Counted from the stretch's first letter, positions 1 through 9,788 are shown. The stretch is 64,000 nt of DNA from Halovulum marinum (GCF_009697225.1 NZ_WIND01000073.1:1-64000), one strand, 5' to 3'. Made by a program: numbers and translations. The notes: generated by a model not told the origin, from the sequence alone.

Positions 1-78
1 GCGATCAGGATCTCTACAAGATCCTCCTCAGATCGTGCAGAATGAACCCACTCAGACGCTGAGCTGGAATAGACCCTT
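1..78. other. Probable foreign junction at window edge (possible IS end or assembly chimera)
   Basis: The first roughly 78 bases are visibly less GC-rich than the following DNA. They interrupt the dioxygenase gene at the point where its conserved protein sequence stops. The frame stays open by chance. An insertion-sequence terminus at a contig end, or a misassembly, would both explain this. No transposase is visible because too little sequence is present. Confidence 0.4.
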
Positions 79-713
79 TCCAGACAGTGCGGGAACTGCA
101 CCCCCGGCGCCGCTTCTTCGCCCGGCAGGTCGGTGTGCATCTCCAGCGGACCGGCGGTGAAGGCCAGGTTGGTCGGCGCGATCTCGACCCGGACGTCGAA
201 GAACAGCCCTTCCGCCGACGGCGTGATCGGCCCGAAGGCGTGCGCCAGCCGGGGCAGGCTGTCGTCGTCCGCGGCCATGTCGGTGACGATGGCGATGCCG
301 TCCTCGATCAGCGCGTGGGTCAGGCAGGCGCGGGCGGCGGGATCGGTCAGCACCGCCGCCTGCGGCACGCGGACGATCCGCGGCGCGTGGTCGGCGTACC
401 ACAGCCGGCGCGGCAGATCGGCGGGGTCCTCGGCCCGGCCGCGCGCGGCGAAGCTTTCCAGCAGCGCCAGCGGGATGCGGCTGCTGTGCTGCTCGGTCTG
501 CCAGTCGACGACCAGCGCGCCGCCGTCGATCCGGGCGGCGCGGGCGCGGGGCAGCCCGGCCAGCGAGGCGACGTCGAAGATGCGCTCGCGGGTCTGCGGG
601 TCGATGCAGCCGGGACAGGCGTCGCGCAGCCAGCAGTGATTGAAATAGGCAGGCCCGCAAGCCAGCGGCACGACCATCCCGGTGTCGGTCAGCGTGATCG
701 GGGTGTCGGTCAT
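1..713 (-). CDS. Gamma-butyrobetaine dioxygenase-like protein, partial (runs off window start)
   Basis: About 237 codons are visible, starting at ATG 713. The N-terminal part (about residues 15-110) has the Cys/His-rich DUF971-type domain of gamma-butyrobetaine/trimethyllysine dioxygenases (FNHCWLRDACPGC). It is followed by a TauD-type Fe(II)/2-oxoglutarate dioxygenase fold with the HTD iron ligands at His193 and Asp195. Known members hydroxylate carnitine precursors; the substrate here is not shown. Family resemblance stops abruptly after Cys210-Leu-Glu (about base 78). The residues beyond that to the window edge do not look like the family, so the gene is probably interrupted and lacks its second iron histidine. 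It follows the aldolase gene by 24 bases in the same direction and is the last gene of the cluster visible here. Confidence 0.75.
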   Translation of the reverse strand, partial: MTDTPITLTDTGMVVPLACGPAYFNHCWLRDACPGCIDPQTRERIFDVASLAGLPRARAARIDGGALVVDWQTEQHSSRIPLALLESFAARGRAEDPADLPRRLWYADHAPRIVRVPQAAVLTDPAARACLTHALIEDGIAIVTDMAADDDSLPRLAHAFGPITPSAEGLFFDVRVEIAPTNLAFTAGPLEMHTDLPGEEAAPGVQFPHCLERVYSSSASEWVHSARSEEDLVEILI

Positions 714-737
714 GGCTCGGACCTTCCTGTCGCCGTG

Positions 738-1508
738 TCAGCTTGCGTAGTCGGAATTTTCCCGCTCGAGGATCCGGCGGATCGCGGCGAGATGCGCCTC
801 CGCCTGCCCCGGATAGTCCTCCAGCTCGCGCGCGGTCTTCTCGGCGATGTCGTGCGGCAGCACCCGCAGCGGCCGGCCGGTCTGCAGCGCGCGGACATAG
901 GTCTCGGCGGCGCGCTCGAAGTAGTAGAGGCGGTTGAAGGCGTCACCGACGCTGTTGCCCAGCACCAGAACGCCGTGGTTGCCCATGATCATCACCTTCT
1001 TCTTCGGATCGGCGAGCAGCGCGGCGCAACGCTCGCCCTCTGCCGCGAACGCCAGCCCGCCGAACTGCGCGTCGATCACCACGCGCCCGTAGAAGGTCGC
1101 GGTGTTCTGGTCGATCGGCGGCAGGCTGCTGTCGGCCAGCGCGGACAGCACGGTGGCGAACATCGAATGGACATGCATCACGCAGCGGGCATGGGGGCAG
1201 CGCCGGTGCACCGCGCCGTGCAGCCCCCAGGCCGTCGGGTCGGGCGCGTCGGGCCGGTCCGGCGCCCCCGGGTCGGCGGCGTCGAGCAGCAGCAGGCTCG
1301 ACGCCGTGACGCACGAGAAATGGACCTGGCTCGGGTTGATCAGGAACCGGGTGCCGTCGTCGACCGCCAGGCTGAAGTGGTTCGCCACCGCCTCGTGCAG
1401 GCCCAGCCGCGCGGTCCAGCGGAAGGCGGCGGCCAGGTCGGTCCGCTCGCGCCGGTGGCCCGGGCGCTCTGCCGGCCGCTCCAGGCCCGCGGCCCTGCCC
1501 CGGCTCAT
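738..1508 (-). CDS. Class II aldolase/adducin family protein
   Basis: A 256-residue protein. The class II aldolase/adducin fold is shown by the zinc histidines in VMHVHS (His112 and His114) and a third in GNHGV (His178). Family members cleave or epimerise sugar phosphates or act as decarboxylases on small hydroxyacids; the substrate is not evident here. The ATG overlaps the stop of the upstream dehydrogenase gene by four bases (ATGA), so the two are translationally coupled. The first 20 or so residues are poorly conserved, so a slightly later start is possible. In this context it probably handles a carbonyl or hydroxyacid intermediate of the cluster's unknown catabolic pathway. Confidence 0.8.
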   Translation of the reverse strand: MSRGRAAGLERPAERPGHRRERTDLAAAFRWTARLGLHEAVANHFSLAVDDGTRFLINPSQVHFSCVTASSLLLLDAADPGAPDRPDAPDPTAWGLHGAVHRRCPHARCVMHVHSMFATVLSALADSSLPPIDQNTATFYGRVVIDAQFGGLAFAAEGERCAALLADPKKKVMIMGNHGVLVLGNSVGDAFNRLYYFERAAETYVRALQTGRPLRVLPHDIAEKTARELEDYPGQAEAHLAAIRRILERENSDYAS

Positions 1509-2473
1509 CGCGCCGCCACCGGGCGCGCGGCGCCGGCGGGCGCCACCTCGTGGCCCGGCGCCTCGGGCTCGTCGTCGATCAGTTCCGGCGGAAAGCCGGG
1601 GGCGCGGATGTCCAGCCCGGTGGCTTCCTCCAGCCGGCGGATGATGTTGGGCGACAGCGCGCGCGGGCCGTACCGCGCCCGCCCGTCGCGGAAGATCTCG
1701 TTGAGCAGCGGCGAGATCTCCAGCGGCACGCCGGTCCGCTCGGCGATGGCCTGGAACAGCCCGATGTCCTTGGCGACCAGGTCCATCGTGAACGAGATGT
1801 CGCGCGAGCCGTTGAGGATCACCTGGCCCTCGGTCTCGTGCACGAACGAGGCGCCGGACGAGATCCGGATCGCCTCGTAGGCGGTGTTCAGGTCCATCCC
1901 CGCCGCCCTGGCGGTGACCAGCGCCTCGCACACAGATACCAGGTTGGCGGTGGCGAGATAGTTGGTGACCACCTTCAGCACCGAGGCGCTGCCGACCGGG
2001 CCGGTGTGCAGGACCCGGCGGCCCAGCAGCTTGAGCAACGGCAGCACGCGCTCGAAGGTCGCGCGGTCGCAGCCCGCGAAGATCGAGATGTTGCCGGTGT
2101 CGGCGCGGTGGCAGCCGCCGGACACCGGGCAATCGACCGCCGCACCGCCGCGCGCCTCGATCAGCGCGGCGAGGCGCCGGATCTCGGCATCGTCGGTGGT
2201 GGACATCTCCAGCCAGGTCTTGCCCGCGGCGACCTCGGGCAGCATTTCCTCCACCACCGCCGCCGAGGCGGCTGGCGAGGGCAGGCAGGTGGCGACCACA
2301 TCGCAGCCGCGCATCAGCGCGGCGGCATCGCCAGCCGCCGTCGCGCCGCGCGCGGCGAACCCGGCGACCAGATCCGGCTTCCGGTCGAGCACGGTCAGAT
2401 CGACGCCGTTGCGCAGCAGGCTGCCGGCCAGCTTGCCGCCCACGTTTCCAAGCCCGATGAACCCGACCTGCAT
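1505..2473 (-). CDS. NAD(P)-dependent 3-hydroxyisobutyrate dehydrogenase family protein
   Basis: A 322-residue beta-hydroxyacid dehydrogenase. The Rossmann motif GLGNVG lies at residues 7-12, the substrate-binding motif DCPVSGG at 114-120, and the catalytic lysine region SVLKVVTNYL places Lys167 and Asn171 correctly. The family oxidises 3-hydroxyisobutyrate, tartronate semialdehyde and similar compounds, and the exact substrate cannot be called. The C-terminus is about 25 residues longer than typical and rich in Ala and Pro. It is coupled to the downstream class II aldolase gene, and 167 non-coding bases separate it from the racemase-like gene upstream. Confidence 0.85.
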   Translation of the reverse strand: MQVGFIGLGNVGGKLAGSLLRNGVDLTVLDRKPDLVAGFAARGATAAGDAAALMRGCDVVATCLPSPAASAAVVEEMLPEVAAGKTWLEMSTTDDAEIRRLAALIEARGGAAVDCPVSGGCHRADTGNISIFAGCDRATFERVLPLLKLLGRRVLHTGPVGSASVLKVVTNYLATANLVSVCEALVTARAAGMDLNTAYEAIRISSGASFVHETEGQVILNGSRDISFTMDLVAKDIGLFQAIAERTGVPLEISPLLNEIFRDGRARYGPRALSPNIIRRLEEATGLDIRAPGFPPELIDDEPEAPGHEVAPAGAARPVAAR

Positions 2474-2640
2474 TGCCCGATGCTCCGCTGCGTGCTGCGC
2501 GCCGGACCAGATGATCGCAAGATCGGCAGCGGGTGAGAAACGATGCGATTTCCCGCTCAGGCCAAACTGTGGTTGAAGCGGACAGACGCGCGCACGCCAT
2601 GCGGCGACGCCGCGGCCCGGCCGGTCGCGCCCCGATCCCG

Positions 2641-3393
2641 TCAGCGCGCGCCGGGCAGACCTGCCGTCATCAGCCGTCCCGCCGGCGCGACGCCGGCGCC
2701 GGACAGCCGGGCCATGTGCCAGGCCAGCGCCTGGGTCGAGCCGAGCACCGGCAGGCCGAGGTCGGCCTCGAGCTCGGGGATGAGGTCGAGCGTGCGCAGA
2801 TTGGTGCAGGACAGGAACACGCCGTCGAGCGCGCTGCGCCCCGCCAGCGCCAGCGCGGCGGCGCGGATCGCCGACGGCGGGATCCGGGCCACCCGCGCCT
2901 CGACCTCCTCGCCGAAGGAGAAGGTGTCGGCAACCGCGATCCCGTCGGCCTCGAACGCCGCGCGGATCGGCCCGGCGACCGAGGCGACATAGGGCGAGAC
3001 GATGCCGATGCGCCGCAGCCCGAGGGCGCTGAGCGCGGCCAGGGCGGCGCTCAGCGGATCGGTCACCGCGCGCGTCCGCACCGCCGACCGGACCAGCTGC
3101 CGCACCCGCGCCGCGCCGATCATTGCGGTGCCCGAGGTGCAGCCGTAGCCGACCACGTCGAAGGTGACTGCGGGGGGCAGCAGCGCGGCCGCGGCGGGAA
3201 GCGCCGCCGCCATCGTCCGGATCGTGTCGGGGGTAAGTTCCGCGCCCGAGGGCACGCGGCTCACGTGCAGCCGCGCGCCTTCAGGCGGGAACAGGCGGCG
3301 GGCGTCCTCCTCGATGGTCTCGTCGACCTGCAGCACCACCAGGCCCAGCCGGGGCCGCGGGTCGGTGGTCAGCTCGTAGGCGATCCCTGTCAT
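2641..3393 (-). CDS. Aspartate/glutamate racemase family protein (maleate isomerase/EutA-like)
   Basis: A 250-residue protein. The two catalytic cysteines typical of the Asp/Glu racemase superfamily are visible: Cys85 in GYGCTSG and Cys196 in FLSCTNLRT. This pattern is closest to the maleate cis-trans isomerase/arylmalonate decarboxylase/EutA branch. EutA belongs to ectoine and hydroxyectoine utilisation clusters, where an M24 hydrolase and a PLP lyase are also found. That parallel fits the two upstream genes, but ectoine as substrate is not shown. The ATG overlaps the M24 gene's stop by four bases, so the genes are probably co-translated. Confidence 0.8.
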   Translation of the reverse strand: MTGIAYELTTDPRPRLGLVVLQVDETIEEDARRLFPPEGARLHVSRVPSGAELTPDTIRTMAAALPAAAALLPPAVTFDVVGYGCTSGTAMIGAARVRQLVRSAVRTRAVTDPLSAALAALSALGLRRIGIVSPYVASVAGPIRAAFEADGIAVADTFSFGEEVEARVARIPPSAIRAAALALAGRSALDGVFLSCTNLRTLDLIPELEADLGLPVLGSTQALAWHMARLSGAGVAPAGRLMTAGLPGAR

Positions 3394-4556
3394 CCGCCGA
3401 TCTCCGGCAGCTCGGACGGGGCGCGGGGCGACAGCAGCTCGGCGCCGGTCTCGTGCAGCACGACGACCTCCTCGTGCACCAGCAGCCGCCCCGGCCGGAC
3501 CACCGCGCCCGGCTCCAGCGTCAGCACCATGCCGGCGCGCAGCGGCGTCTCGTCGAGCGCGGAAAGCGACGGCCATTCGGTCAGCGCCAGCCCGAGCCCG
3601 TGGCCCAGCCGGCCGCCGGCCGGCTCGGCGCCCCGCCGCTGCAGCGCCTCGCACAGCATCCGGTGCACGTCGCAGGCGCGCAGGCCCGGGCGGATCGCGC
3701 CCAGCACCTGCTCGGTGGCCTCCCACAGCGCGCCGTGGGTCCGCCGCACCGCCTCGGACACCGGGCCGATGGCGAAGTTGCGGTCGAAATCGCAGAAATA
3801 CCCCTCGCGCACCGCACCGGTGTCGAGCATCAGCACGTCGCCGCCGGTCAGCGGCCGCGCGTCGGCCGGCGAGATCACGTCGGCGTACCCGTCCGGGCCG
3901 GCGGCGCCGGCGACGTAGCTGACCCAGTCCGCGCCCTCGGACAGACAGGCGATCTGGAACGCGCGGAACACCGCCTCCAGCGGGCAGCCGGGGCGCGCGA
4001 ACTCGGGCACCCGGTCGAACGCCCGCCCGGTGATGGCGCAAATCGCGCGGACCCTGGCGATCTCGGCCCCGGACTTGATCTCGCGCACGCGCCGCAGACA
4101 GGCGGTGGCGTCGGCGAAGAGCCGCGGCGCGATCCGCCGCCCGAGCGCGTCGTGGTCGGCCAGCGGCATGCGCAGGGCGGTCTCGGGCCCCATCGGCAGA
4201 CCGATCCTGCCGCGCTCGGGCACCAGCCCGCACAGCGTCTCGGCCAGCAGGCCGATGCCGTCGTCGCGCGGGTCCGGCGCCTCCCAGGTGCGGATGTCCG
4301 ACAGCCAGGTGCGGCGCATCAGCGCCGCGCCGATTTCCGGGATCACCGCCACCGGCGCCCCCGCCGCCGGCACCACGACGAACCACGGCCGCGCCGGGCT
4401 TTCCCAGAACCGGGTGAGAAAGCCCGTCACATAGAAGATGTCCGCCGCCGAGGTCAGCAGCAGCGCGCCCAGCCCGGCCCCGGCCATCGCCGCCTGCAGC
4501 CGCGCCGTGCGGTCGCGGAACTCCGCCGCGGGGAAGATCATCGACCGCTCAGCCAT
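3390..4556 (-). CDS. M24 family metallopeptidase (Xaa-Pro peptidase/ectoine-hydrolase-like)
   Basis: A 388-residue pita-bread hydrolase. The N-terminal creatinase-type domain (about 1-155) is followed by the M24 domain with a full set of metal ligands: Asp245, Asp256, His319 (GHGLG), Glu348 (LEPG) and Glu362 in VHEEV. The enzyme should therefore be active. Family members include proline peptidases, creatinase and the ectoine hydrolase DoeA/EutD. With a racemase-like gene downstream and a PLP ammonia-lyase upstream, a catabolic amidohydrolase role is more likely than general peptide turnover. The start at 4556 overlaps the upstream gene's 3' end by eight bases; an ATG four codons later is the alternative. 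Confidence 0.82.
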   Translation of the reverse strand: MAERSMIFPAAEFRDRTARLQAAMAGAGLGALLLTSAADIFYVTGFLTRFWESPARPWFVVVPAAGAPVAVIPEIGAALMRRTWLSDIRTWEAPDPRDDGIGLLAETLCGLVPERGRIGLPMGPETALRMPLADHDALGRRIAPRLFADATACLRRVREIKSGAEIARVRAICAITGRAFDRVPEFARPGCPLEAVFRAFQIACLSEGADWVSYVAGAAGPDGYADVISPADARPLTGGDVLMLDTGAVREGYFCDFDRNFAIGPVSEAVRRTHGALWEATEQVLGAIRPGLRACDVHRMLCEALQRRGAEPAGGRLGHGLGLALTEWPSLSALDETPLRAGMVLTLEPGAVVRPGRLLVHEEVVVLHETGAELLSPRAPSELPEIGG

Positions 4557-5592
4557 CCTCCGGCCCCTCGCTGAGAACGGCGAGCACCCGCGCCTGAGGC
4601 CCGAACGCCTGTCCGGCAAGCGGCGCGGCCAGCCCGGCCCCGCCCGAGGGCGTGGTCGACAGGCCGTGCTCGGCCAGCGTGGCCACCGCCCGCGCCGCCT
4701 CGGCCTCGGTGATCGTCACGAACAGGTCGGCATCGCGCGCCAGCCCGTTGAGCGCGATCAGCGACGGCGTCTTGCAGTCCAGCCGCCCCATCGACGACAC
4801 CGGCCCCTGCGTCCGGATGACCCGGCCGGCGCGGATGCTCTGGACCAGCGCCGGCGCGGCGTCGGGCTCCACCACGACGATCTGCGGCGCGTCGCCCCAG
4901 CGCCGGCGCGCGTGGGCGGCGACGGCGGCCGCCAGCCCGCCGACCCCGGCCTGCAGCAGGATGTGGGTCGGCGCCTCGGGCAGCGCATCCGCGGCCTCGG
5001 CGGCAAGCTGCAGATAGCCCTCCATCACCCGCAGCGGCATCTCGGTGTACCCGGGCCAGGAACTGTCGGAAAGCAGCGTGCAGCCGTTGTCGCGGGCGTA
5101 CGCCTCGGCCGCGTCCATGCTGGCCTCGTAGGTCGCCCCCGCGCGCACGACCTGCGCGCCCCTGGCGGCAAGCCGGCCGGCGAAGGCTTCGGGCACGGTC
5201 TCGGCCAGAAAGATCACGGCGCGGGCGCCGAACACCCGCGCCCCGGCCGCCACCGACAGCCCGTGATTGCCGGCGCTGGCGGTGACGTAGCTGCGCCCCG
5301 CAAGCGCCAGCGCCCAGTCGTCCGCCCCTGCCGCGGCGGCGTCGCGCGCGATGGCGTGCGCCGCGCCCAGAGCCTTGAAGCTGCCCAGGCCCATGCGCCC
5401 CCGCTCGTCCTTGACGAACACCCGCGCGACACCGGCGGGCCCGGCCAGGGCGGGCACCTCGCGCAGCGGCGTCGGCGCGTGCGCCGGGCAGCGCGCCAGC
5501 AGCGCCGACACGGCCGACGGATCATCGCAGGGCATCGGCGCATCCAGCCCAAGGCCGTGCCCGCGCCAGGGGTTCCGCGTGATCACCGGCAT
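4549..5592 (-). CDS. PLP-dependent lyase of the diaminopropionate ammonia-lyase family
   Basis: A 347-residue fold-type II PLP enzyme. The N-terminal TPL and VKDE...GLGSFKALG block places the PLP lysine at Lys73. This arrangement matches diaminopropionate ammonia-lyase (YgeX/DpaL) better than threonine synthase or serine dehydratase. Such enzymes turn 2,3-diaminopropionate or related amino acids into pyruvate plus ammonia. A strong GGAGG lies just upstream of ATG 5592. It is the first gene of the minus-strand cluster, so it probably defines the pathway's entry or exit amino acid. It is shorter than E. coli DpaL (about 400), so another beta- or alpha,beta-elimination substrate is possible. Confidence 0.78.
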   Translation of the reverse strand: MPVITRNPWRGHGLGLDAPMPCDDPSAVSALLARCPAHAPTPLREVPALAGPAGVARVFVKDERGRMGLGSFKALGAAHAIARDAAAAGADDWALALAGRSYVTASAGNHGLSVAAGARVFGARAVIFLAETVPEAFAGRLAARGAQVVRAGATYEASMDAAEAYARDNGCTLLSDSSWPGYTEMPLRVMEGYLQLAAEAADALPEAPTHILLQAGVGGLAAAVAAHARRRWGDAPQIVVVEPDAAPALVQSIRAGRVIRTQGPVSSMGRLDCKTPSLIALNGLARDADLFVTITEAEAARAVATLAEHGLSTTPSGGAGLAAPLAGQAFGPQARVLAVLSEGPEDG

Positions 5593-5910
5593 CCGGCACC
5601 CTCCTGCTGTGGACTCCGCCCGACGCTATCGCGGTTGCGCGCCGGGGTCGCGATTTTCCGTCCGAGATGCGGCAGAAAGTTCCGCGGCCCGGCGACGCGC
5701 CCGCAGCCGAGCCGACAGCCGCGCGGCGACTTGCGGCGACTTGCGCGACAGCGCCTGGATCACGACCGCCCCGTCCGGCAACGCGGCGCAGGGCCATGCC
5801 GATGTTCAGCCAGAGCATGCAGAGCTGCATACTATAGCCATAGTATCAAAAGACCATACTTTTCCGGGCTTTCAGATGAGCCGTAACTATCTGTTCTGTA
5901 AGTGGTTTTC
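5593..5910. other. Intergenic leader between tRNA-Arg and the catabolic cluster
   Basis: About 320 bases without a convincing gene. The part from 5593 to about 5810 is GC-rich and holds one short minus-strand open stretch without a proper start. That stretch could be a relic of a helix-rich protein, but nothing recognisable remains. From about 5815 to 5910 the DNA is abruptly AT-rich and contains the inverted repeat at 5829-5846. This AT-rich part probably holds the promoter for the cluster reading toward 1. Confidence 0.5.
5829..5846. promoter_or_regulatory. Perfect inverted repeat, candidate operator of the catabolic cluster
   Basis: ATACTAT-AGCC-ATAGTAT is a perfect 7-bp inverted repeat with a 4-base spacer, in AT-rich DNA about 237 bases before the first gene of the minus-strand cluster. 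It looks like a dimeric regulator site. No regulator gene is visible within the cluster, so the binding protein is unknown. Confidence 0.4.
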
Positions 5911-5987
5911 TGGCGACCCCTGAAGGACTCGAACCCTCAACCTGCTGATTAGAAGTCAGCTGCTCTATCCCGTTGAGCTAAGGGGCC
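5911..5987 (-). tRNA. tRNA-Arg (anticodon TCT)
   Basis: Reading the minus strand from 5987, the acceptor arm GGCCCCT pairs with AGGGGTC (one G-T pair). The D-arm region is TAGCTCAACGGGATAGAGCA. The anticodon arm has loop CTTCTAA, giving anticodon TCT, and the T-arm has GGTTCGAGTCC. The discriminator is G and the 3' CCA is encoded (5911-5913). It reads AGA codons. Its 3' end faces the catabolic cluster, and such tRNA 3' ends are common integration sites for genomic islands. Confidence 0.93.
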
Positions 5988-6046
5988 GCTGGGCGCAAGG
6001 GTGTCGCCGGAAACCCGCCGTCGGTCAAGGGCCGGCGGCCCGGGGC

Positions 6047-6358
6047 TCAGTGGGTCCAGCCGCTGCGCCGGTTGTGGGCGAAGTTGTCGCCATAGCCGCC
6101 GGGTCGGATGTTCGGCTTGCGCGGCTTGGCCGTTCGCACCCGATAGGCGATGCCGTGCTTCTCGGCATAGGCTTTGGCCTGCTCCAGCGTCTCGAAGCGC
6201 AGCCGGACCTGGGACTGGGTGTCGCCCGAGCTGGTCCAGCCCATCAGCGGATCGCGCGAGCGCGCCTCGGCCGGGGCGAAGTCCAGCACCCAGCAGTCGG
6301 TGCCGGCGGTGCCGGACTGCATCGCATTGCGCGCGGGCTTGTAGATTCGTGCCGGCAT
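6047..6358 (-). CDS. ETC complex I subunit, NDUFS4/AQDQ-like
   Basis: A 103-residue protein that begins [16 protein letters not shown], the signature start of alphaproteobacterial homologues of the mitochondrial 18-kDa (NDUFS4/AQDQ) accessory subunit of NADH:ubiquinone oxidoreductase. The conserved [23 protein letters not shown] and [13 protein letters not shown] blocks are present, and the length matches the family. The product should bind the peripheral arm of complex I in the cytoplasm. The gene stands alone on the minus strand, upstream of the tRNA and divergent from uvrB. This is the usual situation in Rhodobacterales, where it lies outside the nuo operon. Confidence 0.9.
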   Translation of the reverse strand: MPARIYKPARNAMQSGTAGTDCWVLDFAPAEARSRDPLMGWTSSGDTQSQVRLRFETLEQAKAYAEKHGIAYRVRTAKPRKPNIRPGGYGDNFAHNRRSGWTH

Positions 6359-6737
6359 CGCCGCCTCCGTCGCTGAACTCGAGGATCCGTATCGCCAATT
6401 CGGCCGCTGCTGGCAAGAGGGCCGGCGCGAACCGGGCACGAACCGGGCGCAGACCCGGGCGCAGACCCGGGCGCAGACCCGGACCGGGCCGGCGCGGCAA
6501 AAGAACGCCGCCGGACCGACGCTGGGAGGGGGGGGTGGGGGGATCCAGCGTCGGCCGGCGGCATTCATTTGCTGCTTGCATGAACTATCTAGCCCAGACA
6601 TTTTCCCAACGCAACCTAAAATTGAAATGCAAATGAACTTCTCCCGGCAACGTTGCTCGGGACCGCCGCCGCCGCGCGCGCCGTCTTGAACTCGGGGCCG
6701 CAGCCCGCACATGATGCAGGTCACCAAGGGGGCCCCG
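6359..6737. other. Divergent intergenic region between NDUFS4-like gene and uvrB
   Basis: About 380 bases. It holds a 12-bp tandem repeat (6443-6482), a G-run near 6525-6542, and an AT-rich stretch at about 6575-6640 that probably contains the uvrB promoter. I see no gene. The uvrB ribosome binding site (AAGGGGG, about 6726-6732) closes the region. Confidence 0.5.
6443..6482. repeat. 12-bp tandem repeat, about 3.3 copies
   Basis: Three exact copies of CCGGGCGCAGAC followed by a partial CCGG, preceded by a degenerate CCGGGCACGAA copy. It lies about 85 bases upstream of the NDUFS4-like start codon, so it could change copy number between strains without touching a gene. Confidence 0.8.
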
Positions 6738-8915
<2,178 letters not shown>

Positions 8916-8930
8916 TAAGCAGGATAGCCC

Positions 8931-9785
8931 ATGTCGTATTTCAAGAATTGGAATGACCAAACCCTGTTTGAAATAGATGGTGAACTAGCAAATCGTGGAA
9001 TTCCGTTTCACGCGAGATGTTTTCACGTCACGCAAGCGCTTATTAAGGATGGAGTATCGCTTTCTTTTGGAGATAAGAGCCCGGAGGAGGAAGCTATTGC
9101 CAAGAGATACAATGAACTTTTTCCGGAGTACTCGTCGATGTCATTTGGTGGAGGTATAGGGATAATTTGCTCAGTGGACAGAGTTAAAAAAGTAATATTG
9201 CCGGTTGTATTTGGAACTATACGCCTTAATACGCATCAAATTTGCGGGATGCGATCCGAAAAGGAACTTCTTGATTTTTGTAGGCAAGATGAAAAAATTA
9301 TCCAGTCCGTGATATCGCAATCCAAATGTATTTGGTCTATTTCTCGCGGACCTCAAAGACTTTCAAACGAAAAGGCAAAATTATATTTTTCGAAATCACA
9401 GTCATACCTGAATTCCATCGGTGACAATCTTGCAGGCTCATACTTTGTTGGCTTCTCGAGCTCCGAGATATGGCTAGCATTTGAGTTTGCTGCGAAGGCG
9501 TTCCTGATTGAAATGGGATTAGATGATAATAAAATCAAAAAACTTGATCACTATCGAAAACGAATTCTCGAGGTGCTTAGGCTGAAATTGAATTCAGAAG
9601 ATTTCAATAATCTCTCCAAAGCAACGAAAATGCTGCCAGAATATAACAAGAGCAGGTATTTTCCCGAGGAATTGCTTCGTATGGACGTGATTTCCATGGC
9701 GCTAGGCGCTCAAGCTGCAGTGGCAATTATTTCCGAGGCGTCTTGGCGGCCTGGACTTGAGCCGACTTTTCTGGATTTCGGATAG
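8931..9785 (+). CDS. Horizontally acquired protein with HEPN-like C-terminal domain
   Basis: A 284-residue protein with much lower GC content than everything around it and frequent A/T-ending codons, so it is very probably transferred DNA. Residues about 1-140 match nothing I know. From about 147 to 270 the pattern is HEPN-like: a first helix (AKLYFSKSQSYLNSI), then WLAFEFAAKAFLIEMGL, then KKLDHYRKRIL, then LPEYNKSRYFPEE. This is the helix-HxL-helix-Y..RYP layout of HEPN proteins. HEPN domains occur in toxin RNases, anti-phage proteins and nucleic-acid sensors. The catalytic R-X4-6-H motif is not obvious, and no partner nucleotidyltransferase lies next to it. Function is therefore open, with stress or defence a guess. 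Only a weak AGGAT precedes the ATG. Confidence 0.6.
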   Translation: MSYFKNWNDQTLFEIDGELANRGIPFHARCFHVTQALIKDGVSLSFGDKSPEEEAIAKRYNELFPEYSSMSFGGGIGIICSVDRVKKVILPVVFGTIRLNTHQICGMRSEKELLDFCRQDEKIIQSVISQSKCIWSISRGPQRLSNEKAKLYFSKSQSYLNSIGDNLAGSYFVGFSSSEIWLAFEFAAKAFLIEMGLDDNKIKKLDHYRKRILEVLRLKLNSEDFNNLSKATKMLPEYNKSRYFPEELLRMDVISMALGAQAAVAIISEASWRPGLEPTFLDFG

Positions 9786-9788
9786 TAA

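Noticed and set aside
738-2600. One continuous minus-strand open frame covering aldolase and dehydrogenase, suggesting a fusion
   Set aside because: Only the last 256 codons read as an aldolase. The dehydrogenase is in another frame with its own start and stop, so the upstream part of this frame is noise.
1-5592. Identification of the cluster as a standard ectoine degradation (eut/doe) operon
   Set aside because: Only three of the families match. The PLP enzyme is of the diaminopropionate lyase type, and EutC, EutE and the ectoine transporter are absent.
5522-5830. Small gene in the leader of the catabolic cluster (minus strand, 102 codons)
   Set aside because: It overlaps the start of the lyase gene, has no recognisable content and no ribosome site.
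8931-9785. Assignment of the foreign gene to a MNT-HEPN toxin-antitoxin pair
   Set aside because: There is no nucleotidyltransferase gene next to it and the catalytic R-X4-6-H is not visible.
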